DNA of 64,000 nucleotides from JBMYYR01 sp965243605 (lineage in GTDB: Bacteria; Bacteroidota; Bacteroidia; Flavobacteriales; CAJXXR01), in the NCBI GenBank assembly GCA_965243605.1, contig CBDEVQ010000073.1, positions 1 to 64,000 on the forward strand. The letters run 5' to 3'. Positions 53,480 through 62,888 of the stretch are shown one piece after another. How positions within the stretch are numbered: position 1 is the stretch's first letter; every line of letters begins with the position of its first letter. The translations under genes and the position numbers were made by a program. The notes below the pieces were generated by a model that ran no database searches, had not been told where the DNA came from, and saw only the letters and a program-made list of their open reading frames with translations.

Positions 53480-54124
53480 TTATTCTTTTAGTTTGGCATC
53501 AGGCTTAAGAAGATTAGGAAATGCTTTTTTAAAACGATTTAATCGTGGTATAGAGACATTTTTAACATAAGGCTGGTTTGGGTGTAAACGCTCATAGTCT
53601 TGATGGTAATCTTCTGCGATATGAAATTTAGTAAAAGGAACAATTTCCGTAGCTACTTTTTCTTCACTTTGTTTATCAATAGACAGCTTTGCTTCTTCGG
53701 CTTTTTTCTTTTCACTTTCAGTTTTGTAGAAAATGATAGATCTGTATTGTGATCCATAATCTGGATGTTGACCATTTACTGTAAATGGATTATGAGAGCC
53801 ATAGTATACATTTAACAAAGTTGAATAATCAACTTTGTCAGGATCGTAATATACTTTAACCGTTTCCGAATGACCAGTTTTACCAGTTCCTATACTTGAA
53901 TATGTTGGTTTAGCCGTATGTCCTCCGGCATATCCAGACTCGGCTTCAACTACACCTTCAACACTTTCAAATACAGCTTCAACACACCAAAAGCATCCAC
54001 TAGCGAAATAGGCTGTTTTGTAATGTTCTAAATTAACCTGTTCTTTCTCTATTGTTTTATGGTTGTTTTGTGCTGAACAAGCTATAAAAAAAGGTAATAC
54101 AATTGCAATACATATATTTTTCAT
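53480..54124 (-). CDS. msrA: Peptide-methionine (S)-S-oxide reductase, lipoprotein form
   Basis: Repairs oxidised methionine. The 214-residue protein has an export signal ending FFIACSAQ, so acts in the periplasm or outer membrane. The catalytic Cys44 is in ASGCFWCVEAVFESVEGV, followed by ESGYAGGHTAKPTYSS, TGHSETVKVYYDP and SQYRSIIFY. C-terminal resolving Cys are not seen past the core, unlike the E. coli enzyme. It stands alone, convergent with the lipoprotein gene. Confidence 0.95.
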   Translation of the reverse strand: MKNICIAIVLPFFIACSAQNNHKTIEKEQVNLEHYKTAYFASGCFWCVEAVFESVEGVVEAESGYAGGHTAKPTYSSIGTGKTGHSETVKVYYDPDKVDYSTLLNVYYGSHNPFTVNGQHPDYGSQYRSIIFYKTESEKKKAEEAKLSIDKQSEEKVATEIVPFTKFHIAEDYHQDYERLHPNQPYVKNVSIPRLNRFKKAFPNLLKPDAKLKE

Positions 54125-54227
54125 CTTTTAATGTTTTAGTTTAATTGTTTAGACCTAAGAAAATGAAAAAACATACATAATCTAGATCATTTAGATGTTA
54201 AAATATGTTTTTAAGTATAATTCATAT

Positions 54228-55268
54228 CTATTTTTGAGCATAATATAAATCTTCAATAAGATACTTAATATTTAATTTTTCTGCCAATTCAATTCTATTC
54301 GAATGTAAAAAGGCTTTTAGTTGCTCGATAGTTGTAATGGAACTGGCATAATCTATGGCCTTTAATTTATCTTGTAATTTCTCTAAATTATGTATTGAAT
54401 TTGTCTCAATTACACGTTCAGAAGTATTGTAAAATCCGTCAATGTAAAATATGTAATCTAAATGCTCTTTAAAGTTTTTAAGCTCCAATTCTAATTTTAA
54501 GTATTCAGCGTGTATTTGTTTGTCAATAAGTTCTAAATCACTTGTATTAAGTTCTATGTTTTTTGAAGGATTTATTTTATAATTAAAAGCCAACAATTCG
54601 TAAAATTTTTGTTGTTCCCAAATGTGATTAAGTTCTTTAATTTTAGAATCATTACCTTCCGAATTAGACCATAATAAGTCTGGGTGAATTTGCTTCAATA
54701 GTGATTTGTATACTTTTTTAAATGTATTGACTGATTCTTTAAGAAGATCTTCTTTAACGTCTTTTTCTTCAGAATATTGAGGTAATTCATTGGGGAAAGT
54801 ATCAGCTTCAATAGATTCAACTTCTTCAGATGGATTAATGCTAGGCGTATGAGAATAATTATTTATTTGTAATTCTATTGGTGCAATATGGTCTAAAGAA
54901 AGGTTCATGTCTTGATACATTTCTAATTCATATTTTAGAATTGAATATAATAACTCCTTCTCCCAGATTTCGGAAAGCTCATCATTAATCAGAAATTGAG
55001 AGTGTGTTTTAATATAAGTACTCCATTTTATTTCGAGTTTAGATTTTATAGATCCACAAATTGTATTGTAAATATTTTTGGTGTTTTCTAGTTTTTGATT
55101 CTCGTTGTTAATAGAGCGCTTAAGTTGATCAATTTCTTTAACATGACGTATTATTTTAGACTTCATCTTTTTATCTTTAGAAGTCGCAGTAGGCACTAAA
55201 TTAAGGGTGAATTTTTTTGAAGGTTTTGATGTTGAAATAACATTACCAAAAAGATCTGTTTGTGACAT
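54228..55268 (-). CDS. Coiled-coil protein with a J-domain-like segment
   Basis: 346-residue protein without a signal. Residues 30-120 are mostly helical and charged, a probable coiled coil. Near residues 183-215 the segment YKSLLKQIHPDLLW, followed by KIKELNHIWEQQKFYELL, has the helix-HPD-helix arrangement of a J domain, with HPD at 195-197. The first J helix is weak. If real, it would recruit DnaK for an unknown client. It lies 11 bases downstream of the beta-barrel gene. No established family name is recognised. Confidence 0.65.
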   Translation of the reverse strand: MSQTDLFGNVISTSKPSKKFTLNLVPTATSKDKKMKSKIIRHVKEIDQLKRSINNENQKLENTKNIYNTICGSIKSKLEIKWSTYIKTHSQFLINDELSEIWEKELLYSILKYELEMYQDMNLSLDHIAPIELQINNYSHTPSINPSEEVESIEADTFPNELPQYSEEKDVKEDLLKESVNTFKKVYKSLLKQIHPDLLWSNSEGNDSKIKELNHIWEQQKFYELLAFNYKINPSKNIELNTSDLELIDKQIHAEYLKLELELKNFKEHLDYIFYIDGFYNTSERVIETNSIHNLEKLQDKLKAIDYASSITTIEQLKAFLHSNRIELAEKLNIKYLIEDLYYAQK

Positions 55269-55279
55269 AATAATTCGAT

Positions 55280-56050
55280 TTATCCAAATGTATAAATTAA
55301 TCCATTCGTTAATTTATATTGAGTTTTAGGAATACCTAATGCAGGATGATTATCATAACTCATTGTAAATTGAACATTAAAAGCTAGATTCTTAATGATT
55401 TTAAAAACAATTTTGGAATCATTAGACCATCTTAAATCTGAAAAGTCATCTGCTTTAGGTTGAAAGTAGGTGGTGCTAACGATAGAAATTCCATCTTTAG
55501 GAAATAAACTAAATGATAGATATGCACTAATTCTAATATCATTATGTTTAACCTGCTCAAGGTCACTATCAATACGTTCCCATTCTTTCATAATTAATGT
55601 CCCAGCATAAAATTTATAATTTTCAGAATTGTTTAATTTAAACCGTGGACCAAAACCTAATAGCCTTCTATATTTTATTTTTGAAATTTCATCAAATTGA
55701 TTTTGAACAAATACTTCAGCTCTAATTTTTTCACTTAGCTTATAATTATATCTAAAATGTAAAATTCCTTTACTTACAATTTTGTTCGAGTTGGATTCTT
55801 TAAAATTATAATCTCCAATGATTAAAGACAGGTGTTTATTGTTCTTATACTGAAGTCTTGTTCTATTTGATACAAGTACAAATGAGTTTTTGTTTTCTAT
55901 AAGTTGAACACTAAGATTTGTATTTCCGGACCATTTTGTGTCTTTATTTATTTTTCGCATAGATTCAATATTTAAAATCTGAGCTTGCCCTATTGAGGAT
56001 AGTAATAGAAAAAATACTAGAATTGATCTTGAAATAGTTGTCTTAAACAT
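55280..56050 (-). CDS. DUF2490-like outer-membrane beta-barrel protein
   Basis: 256-residue secreted protein with a signal peptide (FFLLLSSIGQAQI) and alternating strands such as NTNLSVQLIENKNSFVLVS, KGILHFRYNYKLSEKIR and LNNSENYKFYAGTLIMKEW, ending in a Phe-Gly (TNGLIYTFG), usual for barrels. DUF2490 proteins are of unknown function. It is the upstream gene of a two-gene pair with the J-domain-like protein. Confidence 0.75.
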   Translation of the reverse strand: MFKTTISRSILVFFLLLSSIGQAQILNIESMRKINKDTKWSGNTNLSVQLIENKNSFVLVSNRTRLQYKNNKHLSLIIGDYNFKESNSNKIVSKGILHFRYNYKLSEKIRAEVFVQNQFDEISKIKYRRLLGFGPRFKLNNSENYKFYAGTLIMKEWERIDSDLEQVKHNDIRISAYLSFSLFPKDGISIVSTTYFQPKADDFSDLRWSNDSKIVFKIIKNLAFNVQFTMSYDNHPALGIPKTQYKLTNGLIYTFG

Positions 56051-56202
56051 AAATTGTAATGGCTTTTGGTTAAAATTTGTGCAAAAGTAATTTATGATTA
56101 CGAATTAGGAAGATGATAATTCAAATTAATTTGAATTAATAGCATAAATTAAGACATACGATCTTTTGCCTTTTCACGTTAGAATTAAAATCTAAATCTA
56201 AT

Positions 56203-56415
56203 ATGATGAAAAAGAAACAGCTATTAGCAATTTTAAGTTTGTCTATTTTACTCTCAGTTACAGGCTTTATTTTGGATTATAAGGAAAGAGTAGATGATGT
56301 ATTATTAAATGTTTTTGAAATAACGATGATGTCCATTTTGATATTTGGAGTAATCACGGTTTTGTATTTTGCGATACATTATTTACGTAAAGGTTTTCGT
56401 TTACTTTTAAAGTAA
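56203..56415 (+). CDS. Small two-helix membrane protein
   Basis: 70-residue protein (ATG 56203 or 56206) with two hydrophobic helices, LLAILSLSILLSVTGFIL and MMSILIFGVITVLYFAIHYL, and a basic C-terminus RKGFRLLLK. No family recognised. It stands alone before a long terminator and converges on secA. Confidence 0.7.
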   Translation: MMKKKQLLAILSLSILLSVTGFILDYKERVDDVLLNVFEITMMSILIFGVITVLYFAIHYLRKGFRLLLK

Positions 56416-56441
56416 ACCAATTCTTATACTATCTAAGTACA

Positions 56442-56485
56442 ATAAAAAAGCCTTTAAATAATATATTATTTAAAGGCTTTTTTAT
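56442..56485. terminator. 44-base perfect palindrome, bidirectional terminator
   Basis: A continuous inverted repeat without a spacer, centred at 56463/56464, with GCCTTTAAAT and its complement flanked by A6 and T6 runs. It lies between the small membrane protein and the end of secA. Confidence 0.85.
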
Positions 56486-56507
56486 AAAAGATTAAAGTGT
56501 AATTAAA

Positions 56508-59500
56508 TTATACTTTACCGTGACATTGTTTGTATTTTTTACCACTTCCGCAAGGGCAAGGTTCATTACGTCCTACTTTATCACTTTTAGCTTGAGCAGG
56601 TTTAGCTGGTCCTTCGTTACGGTTAGTAGCTAATGTTCTTGGGTCTGGCCCTTCATTAACTACAGATTGAGAACTTGAAGATACCCATCCCGAGTTAGAG
56701 TTTTGAGCTTGACCTTGAGATTTAGGTTGTGGTTTCGATGTTTCAACAACAACTTCTTCTAATTCAACTTCTTTAGGTTGTTGAGGTTGGTCTTGTTGAG
56801 GTTGTTCTTGTCTAGCAGGTAATTCTGCTTTTGATAAGAATGAAATAATATCTCTATTTACTTCAGTTAACATGCTAGTAAATAAGTTGAACGATTCCAT
56901 CTTATAAATTAATAATGGATCTTTTTGTTCATATACTGCATTTTGTACTGATGATTTTAGAGAGTCCATTTCACGTAAGTGTACTTTCCAAGCTTCATCA
57001 ATGATGGCAAGAGAAATAGATTTTTCTAAATCTGTAATAATCTCTTTACCTCCAGATTCAAATGCTTTTTCAATATTTACTTTAATTTGAATACCTTTTT
57101 GTCCATCAGTAAATGGAATCATCATATCTTCAAATTGAGCATTCTCATCGTTATGAATATGTGTTACAATAGGCATTGCTTGATCACAAATTCTTACAAT
57201 TTTATCTTGGTAATGCTCTAGAGCAGCCTTATAAAGTGACTGTGTTAATTCAGGTGCTTTTATAGAAGTAAATTCATCTTCAGTAAAAGGAGATGTAATT
57301 GCAAAATAACGAATTAGTTCTAATTTAAACCCTTCAAAATCATTAACTGGTTTAAACGTATTAATAAGTAATTCAGATGTATCTTGGAATGTGTTTGCAA
57401 TATCTACGGCTAAACGTTCTCCGAATAATGCATGACGACGTCTCTTGTAAATAACTTCACGTTGAGAATTAATTGCATCATCATATTCTAATAAACGCTT
57501 ACGTACACCAAAGTTGTTTTCTTCAACTTTCATTTGAGCTTTCTCAATAGATTTAGTGATCATAGAGTGTTGGATAACTTCTCCTTCCTCCATTTTCATT
57601 CTATCCATCATTTTAGCAATACGTTCAGAACCAAATAAACGCATTAGTTTATCTTCTAAAGAGATAAAGAATTGAGAAGATCCTGGATCACCTTGACGAC
57701 CAGCACGTCCTCTTAACTGACGGTCAACACGTCTAGAATCATGACGTTCTGTACCAATTATTGCTAATCCTCCATTGGTCTTAACTTCAGGAGAAAGTTT
57801 AATATCGGTACCACGACCAGCCATATTGGTTGCAATAGTAACAGCTCCGGCTGCACCAGCATTGGCTACAATTTCAGCTTCTCTTTCGTGATACTTGGCG
57901 TTAAGTACATTATGCTGAATACCTTTCATTTTTAAGAAACGAGAAAGTAATTCAGAAATATCTACAGATGTAGTACCTACTAATACTGGACGTCCTTGCT
58001 TTGTAAGAATTTCAATTTCGTCTACAACGGCATTATATTTTTCTCTATTGGTTTTATATACCTTATCCTCATTGTCTAAACGAGCAATAGGACGATTGGT
58101 TGGTATAATTACAACATCCAATTCGTAGATATCCCAAAGTTCTTTTGCTTCTGTTTCCGCTGTACCTGTCATACCAGATAACTTATTGTACATACGGAAA
58201 TAGTTTTGTAAAGTTACTGTGGCAAACGTTTGAGTTGCAGCCTCAATATTTACATTTTCTTTAGCTTCAATAGCTTGGTGAAGTCCATCAGAATAACGAC
58301 GACCTTCCATAATACGACCAGTTTGTTCGTCAACAATTTTAACTTTGTTGTCCATAACAACATACTCAACATCCTTTTCAAAAAGGGCATAAGCACGTAA
58401 TAACTGATTCATTGAGTGTATACGTTCACTCTTTACAGAGAAATCACGAAGAATTTCATCTTTCGCTTTTATTGATTCTTCATCTTCTTTACCATCATAC
58501 TGATTTAAAGATGTACTTAAGTCAGGTAATACAAAGAAAGAAGAATCGTCAACATATCTACTTAAAAGGTCAATCCCTTTATCGGTAAGTTCAATTTGAT
58601 TGTTCTTTTCTTCAATTGTAAAATAAAGTTCATCATCAATAATATGCATTTCCTTATTTTGGTCTTGCATATAGAAATTCTCTGTTTTTTGAAGAATGGT
58701 TTTCATACCATCTTCACTTAAGAATTTAATTAATGATTTTGTTCTAGGAAGTCCTCTAAAAGCACGAAGTAATTTTACACCTCCATCTTTTTCATCGCCA
58801 GAAGAAAGTAATTTTTTAGATTCAGCAAGTTCAGAATTAACTAACTTTTTCTGAGCATTAACTAAAACATCTACATGAGATTTTAATAACTCAAATTGTT
58901 GATTATCTCCATTTGGTACTGGTCCAGAAATAATTAATGGTGTACGAGCATCATCAATTAATACAGAATCGACCTCATCCACAATGGCATAATTATGCTT
59001 ACGTTGAACTAAATCTTCTGGACGTCTTGACATGTTATCACGTAAGTAATCAAATCCAAATTCATTATTTGTTCCGTAAGTAATATCTGCATTATATGCC
59101 TTTTTACGTTCAGGACTATTAGGTTGATGATTATCAATACAATCTACAGACATTCCATGGAACTGGAATAATGGAGCCATCCAATCTCTATCTCGCGTTG
59201 CTAAGTAATTGTTTACCGTTACAACGTGAACACCTTTTTCGGTTAATGCATTAATATAAACAGGAAGAGTTGCAACTAAAGTTTTACCTTCACCCGTTTG
59301 CATTTCGGCTGCTTTTCCAGAGTGTAATACCTTACCACCAATTAACTGAACATCGAAATGAACCATGTCCCATTTAATTTGGTTACCACCTGCTTCCCAA
59401 GTTGTATTCCAAATGGCTTCGTTACCATTTAAGTTTACGTAGTTATTTTCAGCGGCAATATCTTTATCCATTTCCGACGCTGTAACTGCAACAGTTTCGC

Positions 59501-59876
59501 TTCCAGCAAAACGACGAGCAGTTTCTTTAATAACAGCAAAGGCCTGAGGTAAGATATCTTCTAAAACCTTTTCAGATTTTTCATAAGACTCTTTTTCTAG
59601 AGAATCAATTTGACGGTAAATGTCTTCTTTCTTCTCGATATTTTCTTCAGATTCAGCTTGCTGGTTTAAATCAACAATTTGGCTTTCGATATCTTTAACC
59701 GCTAATTTAATAGCTTGTTTAAATTCAATGGTTTTATGACGAAGGTCGTCATTTGAGATCGACTTTAATTTTTCGAACTCGGTGTTAACCAATTCAATAA
59801 CTGGTTTTATTTCTTTAATATCTCTATCTGTTTTTGAACCAAACAATTTAGAAACTAATTTATCTACAAAACTCAT
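56508..59876 (-). CDS. secA: Preprotein translocase ATPase SecA
   Basis: Motor of the Sec pathway, 1,122 residues, the long form typical of Bacteroidota. Walker A is MQTGEGKTLVATLP, Walker B VDEVDSVLIDDART, and the helicase motif GTERHDSRRVDRQLRGRAGR is intact. The linker has a Gln/Pro/Glu-rich low-complexity stretch (EQPQQDQPQQPKE), and the C-terminus is the zinc-binding SEC-C tail GRNEPCPCGSGKKYKQCHG. A TATTTTTG -7 element (plus 59903-59910) lies 27 bases upstream on the coding strand. Confidence 0.98.
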   Translation of the reverse strand: MSFVDKLVSKLFGSKTDRDIKEIKPVIELVNTEFEKLKSISNDDLRHKTIEFKQAIKLAVKDIESQIVDLNQQAESEENIEKKEDIYRQIDSLEKESYEKSEKVLEDILPQAFAVIKETARRFAGSETVAVTASEMDKDIAAENNYVNLNGNEAIWNTTWEAGGNQIKWDMVHFDVQLIGGKVLHSGKAAEMQTGEGKTLVATLPVYINALTEKGVHVVTVNNYLATRDRDWMAPLFQFHGMSVDCIDNHQPNSPERKKAYNADITYGTNNEFGFDYLRDNMSRRPEDLVQRKHNYAIVDEVDSVLIDDARTPLIISGPVPNGDNQQFELLKSHVDVLVNAQKKLVNSELAESKKLLSSGDEKDGGVKLLRAFRGLPRTKSLIKFLSEDGMKTILQKTENFYMQDQNKEMHIIDDELYFTIEEKNNQIELTDKGIDLLSRYVDDSSFFVLPDLSTSLNQYDGKEDEESIKAKDEILRDFSVKSERIHSMNQLLRAYALFEKDVEYVVMDNKVKIVDEQTGRIMEGRRYSDGLHQAIEAKENVNIEAATQTFATVTLQNYFRMYNKLSGMTGTAETEAKELWDIYELDVVIIPTNRPIARLDNEDKVYKTNREKYNAVVDEIEILTKQGRPVLVGTTSVDISELLSRFLKMKGIQHNVLNAKYHEREAEIVANAGAAGAVTIATNMAGRGTDIKLSPEVKTNGGLAIIGTERHDSRRVDRQLRGRAGRQGDPGSSQFFISLEDKLMRLFGSERIAKMMDRMKMEEGEVIQHSMITKSIEKAQMKVEENNFGVRKRLLEYDDAINSQREVIYKRRRHALFGERLAVDIANTFQDTSELLINTFKPVNDFEGFKLELIRYFAITSPFTEDEFTSIKAPELTQSLYKAALEHYQDKIVRICDQAMPIVTHIHNDENAQFEDMMIPFTDGQKGIQIKVNIEKAFESGGKEIITDLEKSISLAIIDEAWKVHLREMDSLKSSVQNAVYEQKDPLLIYKMESFNLFTSMLTEVNRDIISFLSKAELPARQEQPQQDQPQQPKEVELEEVVVETSKPQPKSQGQAQNSNSGWVSSSSQSVVNEGPDPRTLATNRNEGPAKPAQAKSDKVGRNEPCPCGSGKKYKQCHGKV

Positions 59877-59902
59877 GCGTTTTATTTTGATTTTAGAACA
59901 AA

Positions 59903-59910
59903 CAAAAATA
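59903..59910 (-). promoter_or_regulatory. secA -7 element (TATTTTTG)
   Basis: On the minus strand TATTTTTG fits TAnnTTTG, 26 bases before the secA ATG. No -33 TTTG is seen. Confidence 0.5.
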
Positions 59911-60097
59911 CATTATTTGTCTATTATTAAAAGCTTTTATTGGAGAAATGTTCAGCTCAAAAAAGAGACCATTTGTTAACTTTTTCCAAAATTGGCAGAT
60001 TAAACGACAAAACGACCATTTTAGGTGAGCTTGTCAATTGTTATTTTGACAAAATGGACACTTTAAAAACTCTATAATATTCAAATTAATAAATTGA
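59911..60097. other. Intergenic stretch upstream of secA
   Basis: About 190 bases between the secA promoter and the end of the SixA-like gene. It holds a small dyad TTGTCAA/TTGACAA (60029-60050 region) with an 8-base loop, but no gene or clear terminator. Confidence 0.3.
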
Positions 60098-60607
60098 TTA
60101 TAGGTTAAGATCAAGTTGTTTTGGAGTTAATAAAAAATCAATATTAACTTTATCAATAGATATGTTTTTCCAATTGTTGTTGTCGAATTTTAGAGCTAAA
60201 ACTGCGCAAGTAGGGAAATGATAAATTTCTCCTTCAGAAATATACCTCGCAATATTTTCAAAGGTCGAATTATGACCAAAAACGGCGACAGAATTAATCG
60301 AATTAGGAAGCTGTTGAAGGGTGTCAAAGATAACAGATCCAGAATTAGAAAAGGTGTAAAAATCGTTAGATATTTCTATGTTTTCAATTTTATATTGAAG
60401 GATGGTCGATAAAATTTGTGCCGTGGATAAGGCTCTGGTTGCTGGGCTTGAGATCATTTTATCGAACAGGATATTCTTTTTTAACAATGCTTGTCCAATA
60501 CAGGAAGCCGATTGATACCCTCTTTTATTCAAAGGACGATGTTTATCATCTAATTCAGGGAATTTCCAACTTGATTTGGCGTGTCTTATTATATAGATTG
60601 TTTTCAT
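60098..60607 (-). CDS. SixA-like histidine phosphatase
   Basis: 169-residue phosphoglycerate-mutase-superfamily enzyme. The catalytic His9 is in YIIRHAKSSWKFPELDD (RHA in place of RHG as in SixA), RPLNKRG and SSPATRALSTAQIL follow, and the second His is in VAVFGHNSTFENIARYI. SixA dephosphorylates phosphohistidine proteins of the PTS family; the target here is unknown. It lies alone, divergent from dnaN. Confidence 0.9.
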   Translation of the reverse strand: MKTIYIIRHAKSSWKFPELDDKHRPLNKRGYQSASCIGQALLKKNILFDKMISSPATRALSTAQILSTILQYKIENIEISNDFYTFSNSGSVIFDTLQQLPNSINSVAVFGHNSTFENIARYISEGEIYHFPTCAVLALKFDNNNWKNISIDKVNIDFLLTPKQLDLNL

Positions 60608-60735
60608 TGTAGGTTTATGGGTTAGAAGGGAATATTTAACTGAATTTGTTTCTTGTAATAGGAAATATCTATTACAATGTGGAAAAGTAGAAATTTAATA
60701 CTAAAAATCACCGTGTAAAACATAAAAAAGAATCT

Positions 60736-60743
60736 TATATTTG
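60736..60743 (+). promoter_or_regulatory. dnaN -7 element (TATATTTG)
   Basis: TATATTTG matches TAnnTTTG, 33 bases before the dnaN ATG at 60777. A convincing -33 element is not seen. Confidence 0.55.
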
Positions 60744-60776
60744 CTCCTTACATAACGGAATAATTTAGCGATATCT

Positions 60777-61895
60777 ATGAAGTTTTTAGTTTCAAGCAGC
60801 ATTTTGCTTAAGAATTTGGTGATAGCAAATGGAGTTATTAACTCTACCAATACATTACCAATTTTAGACAATTTCTTGTTCTCAATTACACCAAATCAAT
60901 TGTTTATAACAACATCTGATTTAGAAACAAGTATACGTTTATCAGTTGAGATACAATCAGAAGATGAGGGTAGTATTGCTATTCCTGCAAAAATGTTAAT
61001 TGATACGTTAAAGAATTTTCCAGACCAACCATTAACATTTATTGTTAATAAGGAACGTCATCTTGTAGAAATTAATTCTCAACAAGGAAAATACGAACTC
61101 GCATTTCAAGATGGTAGAGACTTTCCAGAGCAACCAAATATTGAATCTGAATCAACAATTGAGATGAATCCTCAATCGTTTTTAAGAGCAATAAATCATA
61201 CAGTATTTGCAACTGGAAATGATGAGTTAAGACCTGTTATGAGTGGTGTATTATGTGAGTTTTCTCCTGAAGGATCTACATTTGTGGCAACTAATGCTCA
61301 TAAATTGGTTCGTTATAAAAGAGAAGATATTACATGTGCAGAGAATAAAAATTTCATTCTTCCTAAAAAGCCTATTTCGGTTCTGAAATCTATTTTAGGA
61401 AGTAAGGAAACGGATATTTCATTAGTGTTCAATAAAACAAACGCCAAGTTTGTTATTGATAACATTGTGTTGACATGTCGTTTTGTAGAAGGGAAGTATC
61501 CTAATTATAATGCTGTAATTCCACAAGAGAATCCTAACAAATTATTTATTGATAGAAACTCATTATTAAGCTCTGTTAAACGAGTTTCAATATTCTCTAA
61601 TAAAACAACTAATCAGATCCGTTTTAACTTAACAAATAATATGTTGGAGTTAAACGCTGAGGATAGAGATTTCTCGAATAAAGCAGATGAAAAGATTCCA
61701 TGTCAATTTGATGGAGATTTTCAGATTGCATTTAATTCTAAATTTTTAATTGAGTTACTTCAAAATTTAGAATCTCAGGATATGATTCTAGAAATGAGTC
61801 AACCGAACAGAGCAGGTATTATTATTCCAAACGATGAAAATGCCGATGATAAGGAAGACGTACTTATGCTTATTATGCCAATTATGATTTCGTAA
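60777..61895 (+). CDS. dnaN: DNA polymerase III beta sliding clamp
   Basis: Ring-shaped processivity factor of the replicative polymerase, 372 residues with three clamp domains. MKFLVSSSILLKNLVIANGV, IAIPAKMLIDTLKNFPDQP, DGRDFPEQP and VATNAHKLVRYKRED are all typical, and the C-terminal VLMLIMPIMIS closes the peptide-binding cleft. It is a single-gene unit between its own promoter and a strong terminator. dnaA and the origin are not in this window. Confidence 0.97.
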   Translation: MKFLVSSSILLKNLVIANGVINSTNTLPILDNFLFSITPNQLFITTSDLETSIRLSVEIQSEDEGSIAIPAKMLIDTLKNFPDQPLTFIVNKERHLVEINSQQGKYELAFQDGRDFPEQPNIESESTIEMNPQSFLRAINHTVFATGNDELRPVMSGVLCEFSPEGSTFVATNAHKLVRYKREDITCAENKNFILPKKPISVLKSILGSKETDISLVFNKTNAKFVIDNIVLTCRFVEGKYPNYNAVIPQENPNKLFIDRNSLLSSVKRVSIFSNKTTNQIRFNLTNNMLELNAEDRDFSNKADEKIPCQFDGDFQIAFNSKFLIELLQNLESQDMILEMSQPNRAGIIIPNDENADDKEDVLMLIMPIMIS

Positions 61896-61916
61896 TTGTA
61901 ATTTACACTATAAATT

Positions 61917-61954
61917 AAAAGCCCGATTCAACCATTTTGAATCGGGCTTTTTTG
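61917..61954. terminator. Terminator after dnaN
   Basis: AAAAGCCCGATTCAA (61917-61931) and its complement (61937-61951) with a five-base loop and extra T form a GC-rich intrinsic terminator that can serve dnaN and the converging zinc-ribbon gene. Confidence 0.9.
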
Positions 61955-61963
61955 TAGAAAACA

Positions 61964-62230
61964 TTAAATATTATATTCCCCCAAACAAATATTATATTTT
62001 CTATCAATTTTTAATAAATCCCCACAATGTAGGCAGAAGGTACTCTTTGGTAAGTTATTTGTTTCGCAATTAGAACACCGAATTAGAAAGAATAACTCTG
62101 TATAGCTTGTAATTGATTGATAGAGTCTTATTAACCTTAATTCGTTAAAAACATCCTTTAATAATATCTCTGTTTTTAATCGTTTAAGATTATAAGATGT
62201 TACTATTTTAGAGAAGCTATATGATTTCAT
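61964..62230 (-). CDS. Small zinc-ribbon protein
   Basis: 88-residue protein. The N-terminal two-thirds is basic and helical; the C-terminus has a zinc ribbon with two CxxC pairs in CSNCETNNLPKSTFCLHCG. A similar ribbon opens the DUF2339 protein at 49380. No function known. It is 28 bases downstream of the YiaAB gene in the same direction and may share its transcript. Confidence 0.7.
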   Translation of the reverse strand: MKSYSFSKIVTSYNLKRLKTEILLKDVFNELRLIRLYQSITSYTELFFLIRCSNCETNNLPKSTFCLHCGDLLKIDRKYNICLGEYNI

Positions 62231-62258
62231 TGGGTATTATATTCTAAGAATTGTTTGA

Positions 62259-62738
62259 TTATTGTTTATAAATAAATTGAATATCTCTAGTGTTTTTCTG
62301 GACTGCAATAGCTGCAAATAAGCTTAATAGAAAAGACATTCCATAAAATCCTTTTTCACTCAATAGTAGTTCGGCTTTCCAAAGGCCTACAACAAGAAAT
62401 AGGATAGATGCAATGGATGTAAACCAGCTTATTCCATAATATAATTCGGTTACTTCTATGCCTTCTGCTTTATCTCGAACACTTTTTTGTACTGAAATCA
62501 CAGAGAATAATCCAAACAACAGTACGATAAGATAATACCCCTTTTCATTGAGTAACATATCAGCGTTATATAATCCTATACAATAGGTTGTAATTCCAAC
62601 TAGAAGAGTAATCCAAGATGCACTTATAAAGGCATTTGTTGGTTTTAAAGAGTAGTCTTTCTTATTTTGAGAATAGTGTTTGCCTGATTTTTGTTCCACT
62701 CTAGGAGATGTTGTTGATGTATTTGTTTCTTTATTCAT
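62259..62738 (-). CDS. YiaA/YiaB-family inner-membrane protein
   Basis: 159-residue membrane protein with two YiaAB repeats of two helices each: NAFISASWITLLVGITTYC with LLNEKGYYLIVLLFGLFSVI, and SWFTSIASILFLVVGLWKAE with LLSEKGFYGMSFLLSLFAAI. The conserved EKGYY/EKGFY turns and the VQKxxRD ends mark the repeat. A polar 35-residue N-terminal tail precedes it. Function of the family is unknown. Confidence 0.9.
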   Translation of the reverse strand: MNKETNTSTTSPRVEQKSGKHYSQNKKDYSLKPTNAFISASWITLLVGITTYCIGLYNADMLLNEKGYYLIVLLFGLFSVISVQKSVRDKAEGIEVTELYYGISWFTSIASILFLVVGLWKAELLLSEKGFYGMSFLLSLFAAIAVQKNTRDIQFIYKQ

Positions 62739-62888
62739 AATGTTTTTTTGTTTTCTTACCCTGCAAATATGATGAAGTTATATAATAGTGGAATGACAAG
62801 ATTGGAATATTACTTATGATATAAAAAGTTTAATTATGTGTGATTCTTTGTGTACCTTAGTATTATTGAATTAATAAATTACGATATA

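Noticed and set aside
60777..61895. Replication origin near dnaN
   Set aside because: dnaN is a single-gene unit here; no dnaA gene, DnaA-box cluster or AT-rich unwinding array beyond background was seen.
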